In this document: positions 7,869-18,700 of the stretch, in pieces
Layout of the letters: each line of letters opens with the position of its first letter
How positions within the stretch are numbered: the stretch's first letter is position 1
From: Oscillospiraceae bacterium
GTDB taxonomy: Bacteria; Bacillota; Clostridia; Oscillospirales; JAAYXM01
DNA: 33,461 bases
Assembly (NCBI GenBank): GCA_017409405.1
Contig: JAFQSU010000061.1
Location: 1 to 33,461 of the forward strand
Direction of reading: 5' to 3'
Translations under genes and position numbers: made by a program
Notes under the pieces: model-generated
Told to the model about the DNA's origin: nothing
The model's database searches: none
What the model saw: only the letters and a program-made list of their open reading frames with translations

Positions 7869-9731
7869 ATGGAAAGAACAACAGTCAATTTAACCTTAAA
7901 TATCGACAAAGAGCTTTTAGACGCGGCTTTGGTGCTTCGTGATATTCTCGGCTTTGAAGCAGGCGACGGAATTACGGTAACCGCCGAAATGTCCGACAAA
8001 ACAGGTGTTGTGTTGAAGGACGGCAAGGCTCATATATACTACGCACAAAAATATCTCTTCTTCCGAGAACTCGGACTTTTCGTCGAGTATGCAAGAAAAA
8101 CGGACGAATTTGAGCTTTGGGAAGACGGATATTTTGAATGCATTTCAGCTATGATAGATGCCTCCAGTGCCGCCGTACCCTCTGTTTCGGGAATGAAAAG
8201 ACTTATAAACCATCTTGCCGTAATGGGCTACAGTATGGTAATGCTTTACACCGAAGACACGATAAAGCTTTCCGATTACAAGTATTTCGGATACATGCGC
8301 GGCAGATACTCCGAGGACGAGCTTCGCGAAATAGATGATTACGCTTACAGGTACGGAATTGAGGTCATCCCGTGTATTGAATGCTACGGTCACATGGGGA
8401 AATACCTCATGTGGAATGAGGCGGCACCCATAAAAGACACAGCCAATGTCTTGCTGGCAAGGGAAGAAAAAACCTTTGAGTTCCTTGACAAGCTCATTTC
8501 AACCGTTTCCTCTTGCTTCAGGTCAAAGCGTATACATATCGGTATGGATGAAGCGTTTGATATGGGCAGAGGTAACTTCCTCACAAAGCACGGCTATGTT
8601 CCGATTTTTGAGATATTCAGCGAGTTTATGGAAAGACTTTGCAAAATCACCGACAAATACGGGCTTACCCCGATGATGTGGAGTGATATGTATTTCCGTG
8701 TAAATACAGACAACAACGGATATTACGGTAAGGATATCGTTGTTGCAAAGGAAGTTATAGACAGAGTCCCCGAGGGAGTAGAGCTTGTTTTCTGGCACTA
8801 CGGAGAAGAGCCGTACTGTGACAATTACATGATTAAAAAGCATAAAGAGTTCAACCGCAAGGTTATCTACGCAGGAGGCTTCTGGAGCTGGATAGGGCAT
8901 TTCCCGGAAAATAATTATACTCTCGATGCAGTGAGGTTTTCGCTTGATGCCTGCCGCAAAAACGACGTAAGAGAAGCAATGGCGACTGTCTGGCTGGGAG
9001 ACGGCTCGGAGTGTGATTTGTTCGCAAATCTCCTGCCGCTTTCGTTCTTCGCAGAGCTTTGCTACGATAACGGTGCGGACGATAAAAAGCTTAAAGAAAG
9101 ATTCGAGGCGACAACCGGCGGAGATTATGATGCATTCTTTGCCATGAGCAACTATCACAATACGTTTGAAAACGGTGAAGTATACGAAACCTTCCCACAG
9201 AGATTCATGGGAAAGCAGCTGTTCTGGCAGGATATCCTTGAAGGCTTATATGATACGCACTTCTTTAAAAAGCGCATGAGTGGACATTATGCCGAAAATG
9301 CAGAAAGAATGAAAAAATATTTCGGCGGCAAGTGGGATTATCTTTACAGGTTTGCAAGCCTTGTTTTTGATTATCTTTCAGAGAAGGCATACATTGCAGA
9401 AAATCTGCACCCTGCTTATAACGCAAATGACAGAGAACTTTTAAGAGCGATTTCCGAAACGCACATACCTGCTCTTATCGAGAAGACAAAGCTTGTTCAC
9501 AACATGCACAGAGAAATATGGCATGACAAGTTTAAGGCGTTCAGCTGGAGCCTTCTTGACGTAAGATACGCAGGCGTGGTCGCAAGATGTGAGACCGCAA
9601 AGCTCATGATTGACAGATACCTTGACGGAAGTCTTGATAAGATTGAGCAGCTTGAAGAGGTAAGGCTTGAAAAGCCTCTTGGCGGCTTCACTCATTACAG
9701 TATGATAGCAACACCGAATTTGAAAATATAA
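7869..9731 (+). CDS. Cytoplasmic GH20-type beta-hexosaminidase (620 aa)
   Basis: A GH20-like exo-hexosaminidase smaller than the enzyme at 194. A short N-terminal domain (about 1-85) precedes the TIM barrel (about 90-400), with 'MIDASSAAVPSVSGMKRL' at barrel entry, 'VIPCIECYGHMGKYL' in the middle and HIGMDEAFD carrying the catalytic pair D227-E228. The last 200 residues are mostly helical and include several Trp. It has no signal peptide, so it is cytoplasmic. The start is the ATG preceded by AAGGAGGAAGATAAA. An earlier in-frame ATG at 7830 has no RBS, and its reading lies in repeat-derived sequence. It is the first gene of an operon with the giant surface protein, whose RBS begins 12 nt after this stop. 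Substrate is inferred to be oligosaccharides released by that lyase and then imported. Confidence 0.88.
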   Translation: MERTTVNLTLNIDKELLDAALVLRDILGFEAGDGITVTAEMSDKTGVVLKDGKAHIYYAQKYLFFRELGLFVEYARKTDEFELWEDGYFECISAMIDASSAAVPSVSGMKRLINHLAVMGYSMVMLYTEDTIKLSDYKYFGYMRGRYSEDELREIDDYAYRYGIEVIPCIECYGHMGKYLMWNEAAPIKDTANVLLAREEKTFEFLDKLISTVSSCFRSKRIHIGMDEAFDMGRGNFLTKHGYVPIFEIFSEFMERLCKITDKYGLTPMMWSDMYFRVNTDNNGYYGKDIVVAKEVIDRVPEGVELVFWHYGEEPYCDNYMIKKHKEFNRKVIYAGGFWSWIGHFPENNYTLDAVRFSLDACRKNDVREAMATVWLGDGSECDLFANLLPLSFFAELCYDNGADDKKLKERFEATTGGDYDAFFAMSNYHNTFENGEVYETFPQRFMGKQLFWQDILEGLYDTHFFKKRMSGHYAENAERMKKYFGGKWDYLYRFASLVFDYLSEKAYIAENLHPAYNANDRELLRAISETHIPALIEKTKLVHNMHREIWHDKFKAFSWSLLDVRYAGVVARCETAKLMIDRYLDGSLDKIEQLEEVRLEKPLGGFTHYSMIATPNLKI

Positions 9732-9755
9732 AGTATAATTTATCAGGAGGTAACT

Positions 9756-12700
9756 ATGAAAAAAAGGATTATTTCTTTGGCACTTGCGCTGTGTATGATT
9801 ATCGCGCTTTTGCCGTCCATTCCGCTTGTAAGTGCGGATAACGGTTATACGTTTTTCTATGACCTGAATCCCAAAAAGATTACCAGCGACGGCAATCCTT
9901 ATGTATATGATAAGGAATTGTTTGGTTCTGAGTATACCCAGACTCATAATATGTGGGAGTATCTGTCAAAGACTACGGGTGCTGTCCGCGGCTATCCGGT
10001 CGGCAGTAAATTCGGTTGGCAGATAAGCAGCTCAAAGGCAGGGACATACGTTGCTATTGAGCTCAACATTCCCGAGGCAGGAGAATACACTGCTACATAC
10101 AACTACGGTGCACATAAAGTAGGTGCATTGGGCAGTCTGTATCTTCTTCCGCCGTCTGTCACTGACATTGCGGCAGGCATTGCTGACGACACATATAAGC
10201 TCAACAGTGACAATATAGACTACGACCAGGGAGTAGCAGGTGCAACGGAAATGCCACTGCTCACCCTGGATAAAAAGGTAACTGTTACAGATCAGACAAA
10301 GGGTAAGTGGAAGCTTATCATCTATTGTGTTGATAAGGTCAGAAACTGGGCGATGTACCCGATTTCGTTCACGCTTTCCTCCGGTAACGGTGCGATTCCG
10401 ATGGATATTTCTGCAGACTGCAATGAGGTTATTCTCGGCGAGTCCGAGGAAATAACGCTTTCCGGCTATATGAGCGACGGGACGGGATTTGCTGCTTCTA
10501 AGGTAGACAGCATTGTGTATACAGTAAAGGACGGCAACCCGGATGTTGCATCTGTAGATGCTAACGGAAAGGTTAAGGGTATCAAAACGGGCACAGAGGT
10601 AATAACCGTTACTGTAACAGCAGGGACTCACACGGTTTCAGATGAGGTTACCGTTGTGGTCGATGACATCGTAACAAACGGTAATTATACGTTCAAGTAT
10701 GACTTCAACCCGAAAAAGATTACTGCCGCAACACCTGCAGTAAACGAAACGGCATTGTTTGGCTCGGAGTATGCCCAGACATACAATATGTGGCAATATC
10801 TGACCAAAACCACGGGTGCTGTCCGTGGCTATGCGTTCGGTACGCAATACGGCTGGCAGATAAGCAGTAATGCATCGGGTAATTATGTTGCCGTTGAGCT
10901 CAACATTCCCGAGGCAGGCAAATACACTGCTACATACATCTACGGTGCACATACGGTTGGCGCAACGGGTGATTTGTATCTTCTTCCGCCGTCTGTCACT
11001 GACATCGCAGCAGGCATTGCGGATGATACATATAAGCTCAATAGCGAGCCTATAGACTATGACCAGGGAGTACCGGGAGCAAGAGAAATGGCACCGCTTA
11101 CTCTCCCTAAAAAGGTTGTTGTCAAGGAAAACATGACGGGCAAATGGAAGCTTATTATCAGATGTGTTGATAAGGTCAGGAACTGGGCAATGTACCCCGG
11201 CTCTCTCACGCTTTCCGCAGGCAGTGACGTGCTTCCGTTGGGAGTTACGGCTGAATATGATAATTCATCAGCTCTCCGCATAAATGAAACACGAAAGATT
11301 TCTGCTTCCGCCTATATGAGCGACGGAGAAACGCTGACTGTCGCTGATGCAGGTACGGTTTCGTACATTCTGAAAGAGGGCGGAGAGCATGCATCTGTTG
11401 ATGCTGACGGTGTTGTTACCGGACTCTCTGAGGGCACTGCAAAAATTGCCGTTTCCGTCACAAAAAACGGTGCTACGGTAGAATCAAAGCCTGTTGAAGT
11501 AAGCGTATCGAGCAAGGTGTTTAGTCTCGCTGATTATACCTTGAAGTATGACTTCAGCAAGACGGGCTCAAATATCAGATTTGAGGAAATTCCCGAGGAA
11601 AAAACCAACAACTTCTGGATGCCGCATTCGTATTCCTCACCGATATCAACACTGCGCTCCACAGGCTACGGTCTCCAGCTCGGAACCAATGTTGACCAGT
11701 GGGTTGCGCTTAAGCTTTACATTCCCGTTGCAGGTATTTATAAAACACGTTTCTGCAATCTGACGGGTACAAGCGGCGGTATAGGTGAGCTGTACATCGT
11801 TGACGGTGATACGGCAGATGTTGGCGGAGCGCTTTCAACAGCACAAAAGCTCGGCAAGGTATGCTTCTATTCCTCAAGCACGATATATAACAATTATTCG
11901 GATTTGAATAACGTCGAGTTTGAAGAGGCAGGCGAACATCTGCTTGTTTTCAAGGCTACTGCAAAGGGTGACGGCATAAATAACGTCGGCAGCTATAATA
12001 TGTACCCCACATCTATTGAGTTTATCGGTGCAGATGATGCGCAAACCGCAGTTACCAGCCTGTTTGTTTCAAAGAGCGATATTGAGCTTTCAATCGGCGA
12101 AACCGATACGGTTTCCGTAACTGAAGCATGGCTTTCGGATGTTAGAAAGGCAACATCGGAAGACTACACCGTTTCATTTGACAGCTCGGATGATAACGTT
12201 GCTACGGTTGATAACGGGCTTATAACTGCTGTCGGTGCAGGTGATGCTGTTGTTACGGTCACTGCAACACGCGGAGAGTCCTCCGTTTCACGCAAGGTTA
12301 AGGTAGCTGTTTTGCCTGAAACATATTCCGGCTTTACGGCAAAATATGACCTCACCGCAAATGCTGACTTTGCAACTGCTTCATACGCAGCAACAAAGAA
12401 TTTGTGGAAGTATAGCAGTGCAAGCGGTGCGGTCACCGTAAACGACGGATATATTTCATTTGGCGAGTCTGCTGATTCTTATGCAGAAATTAAGGTAAAT
12501 GTACCTGTTTCAGGCGAATATCAGATAAAGCTTTCCCACGCTCAGAGTGCATCGGGCGCAGTTGGTGCAGTGTACCTTGACGGAACCGAAGTAGGTGAGG
12601 TCGACTATTCTGCAGCGAGCGGAGAAGTAAAGCTCGCAGTTAAGAACATCACAAACGGAGAGCATACAATAAAGCTTGCGTGCAAGGATGGCGCAAACGG

Positions 12701-15700
12701 CTTTGTTCAGTCTCCGTCGGCGATTACGCTCTACGGCGGAAAGAAGCTTGCTCCCGTTGATGCAGACCTTTCCTTTAAGAACAACGCGGCAAGAGTTACA
12801 AAGATTTATCTTTCTGACGGAAGTGAGCTTGCTGTTGAAAATGCTTCCGTAAGCTACAGTATGGTCAGTGATTCAAATGCCGAGATCAATGCTGAGACAG
12901 GAAGTGTTGCCGCAGGTTCGACAGATGCTGAGGGCGATATTACTGCAAAGATAAAATACAACAATATTGAGTATTTTGAAACTCTTGAAAATGCAGTTAT
13001 AAGAGGTATTGACGAATCTGCGTACACACTCAATTATGTATTTAACAAAGCGGATTTGACAGACCATACACGTCTTCTCGGGGTTGACTATGATAAGACC
13101 TACGGCTTCTGGAAATATCATTCCTCAAATTTCGAGAATACAAGTATAAAAAAGGTAAGCTACGGTTTTTATCTGAGTCTTGCGGATAAAAAATGGGCGG
13201 CTATTACTATTTACGTTCCGGCCCCGGGCAGATACACAACTACTTTGAATTATCTCTGTGGTTCATCCGGCGGCAAGGGCGAAATTCACATTCTTCCGGG
13301 CGATACTGTTGATATAGAAACGGCTATTGCAAACGGTGAGTCGCAAAAGCTCAGTGACGTTATAAGCTTCTATGAGCCGGCAAGTACAAATAGATCTGCT
13401 TCTCTCCGCGATGCAAACTTCTTTGAAGCAGGCGAGTACATAGTCGTATTCCGAAGTGTAGGCAAGGGTGCTGAGGGTAGCTGGAATATGTACCCGACAG
13501 GCCTTGTCTTCAACGAAGCTGCGGCAAACCCGACGCTTCAGAGTGTTGTTGCAGACGATGTTGAAATCAGAGTAGGTGAAACGCTTGAGGCAGCACCTCG
13601 TGCGGTTTATCTTTCCGACTATACCACTGCGGCGGCAGGCACATATGAGCTTATGCTCCAATCCGGTGATTCCGAGACTGTTACGGCTGCAAATGCTTCG
13701 GTAACAGGTGTTAAAAAGGGTGTAACTTCTCTTGGATACACTGTCAAAAAGGACGGCGTTTCGGTAAAAGCATCTGCCGGTATCACTGTTTTCCCTGAAA
13801 CATATTCCGGCTTCAATGCAGTATATGACCTTACCGCAAACGACGGCTTCGCATCGGCTACGTATGAAAATACGCATAATCTGTGGAAATATCTCTCGGG
13901 CGACAATGTAGAAGTGGGAGAAAATTCCGTTTCCTTCGGTACAGGTACGGCTTCTGTTGAAATCTTTGTTCCTGTTGCAGGTGAGTACGATGTAAGGCTC
14001 TCATACGACAAGGCTTCTGACGGTGCTCTTGGTGCGGTATCAATTAACGGTCAGAAGATAGGAACTGTTGATTATAACGCTACTGAGGCGACAGCAGAAA
14101 ATGCTGTTCTCGGCTCTTACAATTTCGCTGAGGCAGGTAATTACACGGTTGAATTTACATGTGAAAGCTCACAAAGCGGAACAAAACAGCTTCCCGGCGT
14201 TCTTACACTCTACGGTGGAAGAAAGGTAGCTCCGGTTGACGCTGACGTTAACTTTGCGTTCAATATTGCAACCGTAACAAAAATATACATGTCCGACGGC
14301 AGTGAGCTTTCACCGGAAGAGGCTGTTGTAAGATATAGAATGGTCAGCGATTCAAATGCTGAAATCAACTTGGAAACAGGCAGTATTACAGCAGATTCCG
14401 AGGATGCAGAGGCTACCGTCACGGCAACGATAACATACAACGGTGTAAGCTATCCGAAATCGGTTGATGTTACGGTACGTGGTATAACAGAGTCTCCGTA
14501 CAACCTTAACTATAATTTCACTGATGCGGACATCAATGTCGAGGAACCGCTGTGGGGAGTAAAGTTCAGCCAGACAAAGGGCTTTTGGCAGTACAACTCC
14601 GCAAAGACGGAAACTGCAAGCAACAGATTGAAAAGCTACGGATTCTATCTTTCCATTGCTGCAGAGCACTGGGTTGCATTTGATATCTATGTTCCGGCTC
14701 CGGGCAGATATACAGCCGAGCTCACGCATCTTGCGGGTTCTTCGGGCGGCTTTGGTGAAGTCCATATTCTTCCCGCAGGAACAACGGATATAGATGCAGC
14801 TATTGCAAACGGCAATTCACAGAATCTCGGTGTTGTAAATTCTTATAATCCCACGACAATTTATCCCACAACTACTCTTCGTGATGCAAACTTCTTTGAA
14901 GCAGGCGAGTATATCCTTGTTTTCAAGAGTATTGCAAAGGGAGCAGGCGGTTCGGCTGCAATGTTCCCACAGTCACTTACGTTTAACAAAGCAAAGGATA
15001 AGTATGTTCTTCAGAGCGTGTTCGCAAACGATTATGAGCTTGAAAAGGACGAAGAACGCGTTATTTCTGTAAATAAGGTATATTATTCCGATTACAGCGA
15101 GGCTAGTATCGGGGAGTATACAATGAACGCGTTTACCGCGGATGAGAATGTTGCTGTTGTAAACAACGGAATTCTCAGAGGTGTCGGAGAGGGCACAACA
15201 ACGCTCATGGTAACGGCGACAAACAGTGACGGCACCGTTAAAACCGTGAAGAATGTAAATGTTCTCAACGTTGGTGCTTCCGGGTATACAATGCGTTATG
15301 ATTTTGCACTCTCAAAGGCTCAGAGCTATAAGGAATCAGTTTATACGGACACATATAATTTCTGGAAATTTGATTCTTCAAAGGCTGATAATCTCAACGT
15401 AGATACCGATAACGGAATCGTCTCTTTCGGAGAATCTGCAGAGGATTATGTCGCCTATGAGATTAACGTTCCATTCTCAGGCAAATACAAAATCGAGCTT
15501 GCCCACGGCACGTCTCCGGATGGTGCTGTCGGTTCGGTTTACCTTGGCAAGAGCATTGCCGATGCAGTGGAAGTCGGAGAAGTTGATTATAGCGGAGAAG
15601 CTGCATTTGATTCAGTTACGGCACTTGCGGAAACCGAATTTGATACAGCGGGCAAGTATTATGTAATCTTTAAATACAAATCGGGAACAGGCTTTGCACA

Positions 15701-18700
15701 GCATCCCGGCGCACTTTCTCTCGTCGGCGGCGGAAAGACAATGCCGATGGGCGTTGAGATTACGGCGGACGGCAATCTTGTTACTGCAGAATATGCGGTA
15801 ATGTCTGACGGTAGCATACTTTCACTTGACCGTACAGATGCCGATTATTCGCTTGAAGACAGCACGGTCGGAATCATAAACTCAAAGACCGGAAAGATTA
15901 CGGCAAGCAGTGTCGGAGGAACAACCAAAGCAGTTGCTTCTGTAGTTATAAATGGTGCTGCAGCAAGAGGCGAGACATCTGTAACCGTTCTCCCGGAAGA
16001 GTATACGGTATCTGACGCATATGCAAATTACAGATTCTATGAGCACAGTGCATCTTGGGCACAGCCACTCAGAGCACCCGATGACAAATACAGTAACTAC
16101 GATATCCGCGGAATCACACGTGAAGATACGGACGGAAACTGGGCTTGGTTCGGTTCATCGCCCGGTACAGCAAGCCGTTCGGGTATTGCGTATGCTTATA
16201 CAGCGAATGAAAGCGTACCGAGACTGCATCTTACGGTTTATAAGAATGAGTGGGTAGGCTTTGAAATTGATGTTCCGGCTGCGGGCACGTATCTTGCATC
16301 AATGACAAGTGCAAAAGGAAACCGTCCGGACGCAGGGCAGGCGGATATATACATTGTTCCGTTTACAGAGAATGCAACAAGCGAAGCTGTAAATGGAATG
16401 CTGACTGCAAAAAATTACGTTGGACGTGTTGACTTTGCCGAGAAGTCGATTACAAGCGGTACATGGGTGAATGACGTAAAGGACGTTCTTGGTGCGGTTG
16501 AGCTTAATGTAGCAGGAAAATACTTTGTCGTCTTCAAGAGTGCAACAGGTGATTTGGCAATGACTCTTACACCCAAAATGCTTATTCTTGACGGCAGCAG
16601 TAACAAGATTGCCTCGGTAGGTATATCTCTTGACAAAGACACATATGAGGTCGGGGAGGAGGGCACTTCTGAGTTTACTGCAAAGCTCCTCGACGGAACC
16701 GAACCCAATCTCTCAGGTGCAGGTGTTGTTTATGCTTCAAGTGATGAAAGCGTTGCAACCTTTGAGGATGGAAAAATTAAAGCGATTTCAAAGGGAACAG
16801 CCAAGCTTTCCGTAACCGTTATTTACGGCGGTGAAAGAATTTCTGCAAGCAAAACAATCACTGTTACGGATGCGGCAGATGTTGTAGGAATTGAGCTTTC
16901 GGCAGATAGCTACGGCTTTACGGAAGAGCGACTTGTGCTTTCTGTTAATAAGCTTCTTTCAAGCGGAAATAAGCTTCCGCTCGGCGATATTCCGGTCACA
17001 TTTGAAATCCTTTCAGGTGATGCGGAGATTGTAAACAGCAACCGTCTTATTGCTCATACTCCCGGAACTGTTGAGGTTCGCGCAAAGGCGGTTGTCAGCA
17101 GGGAAGAGAGAATAAGTCAGCCCATAAGCATAAACATTAAGCAGAGGACACAGAAGACTGCATCCACATATTATACAGAAGAGCGTCGCACAGCAGCTCA
17201 GAAGAACATGCAGACATATGATTGGGCAAAGAGCTCGCTTAAGACGACTTTGGGTTATGCAGATAAGTTCCTTGAAACTTATGAATATCTGTACGACCAT
17301 ATGGTAGGTGAAGGACTTCCGCGTTCACAGCGTGTCGGTGAAGAAGCTGACCCTGACATGTACAGACGCTGCCGTTACTGCGGAGTTGATATAACTACGC
17401 TTTACGGATCGGGTGCTTCCGGCGCGTATGATGTTGATATCTATAACAATAAGTGGAAGATTAAATGTCCTGATTGCAGACGTAACTTCCCGTCCAACGA
17501 CTTCGGAAGCTTCTTTGAACTCGGTAAGGATGAATACGGTTGCTTTGATGTAAATGTTGCAAGACAAAAGCACCATGAAATGCTTTTCCATGCCGACGGC
17601 TCTGTTTGCGATTGTAAGGCACCGACTGAGGAGTACACACCCGAGTGGTATATCTTCTACGGCTACGGCAATCCCAAAGGCTTCCTGTACAACGAAAGCT
17701 ATTCAGAAGTACGCGAAAGCAATAAGGATCCGCGCGGTGAAGCGATAACATGGAACGGAGAAACCGGTGCTGATCTCGGTACGTATACATCACCCAAGAC
17801 GGGAGAAGTCTGGACCGGCGGCTCCATATGGGGTGTAGATGACGGCCTCGGATATCTGCCGGGCAGAACGTATGCAAACGGTGCAAATGAGCGCCACAGC
17901 TATATTGCCGTTTACATGCATGAGCTCTGGCAGCAGGTAGACTATACAGTCAGATGGTTAAACCGCGGATATGTATTTTCCGGCGATCCGAGATACGGAA
18001 GAGCCGGCGCAATCATTCTTGACCGTATGGCAGACCTGTATCCGACCTTTGAACAGAAGCAGTGGGATAACATGTATCTTGTTTCTCACGGCGGCAGCGG
18101 ATTCGGTAAGATATTCGGATGTATCAACGACTGTGAATATGCTACATCATGGTCAACAGACGCCGACGGTCTTTATCCGATAGTTATGGCAAATGACCCT
18201 GAGGTTATTGCCTTCCTGTCCGAAAAGGCTCAGACCTTCGGCTTTAAGAGTAAAACAGGTAATCCGAAGACAAGCGGAGAAAAGATTTGGGCGAATGTCG
18301 AAGACGGCTTGCTTCGCGAAGTTTACAAATCCGTTAAAAATGGCAATCTCAACGGTAACTACGGACAGGAGCAGAAAGCTCTTGCCGCTGCTGCACTTGT
18401 ACTTGCCAACGAACCGGAAAGCCGTGATATAATTAACTTCCTCTATAAGCCCGGACAAAACTATAACAGAGGCAGCACGTCTGAAACAACGGGCGGAAAC
18501 CTGAGTGTACAGTTTATTGACGTCATTGACCGTGACGGTATGGGTAACGAGGCTGCGCCGAACTACAACCTCGGATGGATTGCAGACCTTTACGAATGTG
18601 CAGACATGCTCAGTATGTACAGTGAGGAATACGATCTTTACAAAGATGTAAAATTCGCAAAGATGTTTACCGCCGCGATACCTGTTGTTCTGACCGACGA

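Noticed and set aside
9840-16614. Assembly artefact creating the giant repeated gene
   Set aside because: The modules have diverged substantially from each other and the frame is intact for 11.8 kb with coherent domain order. Collapse or false duplication would give identical copies.
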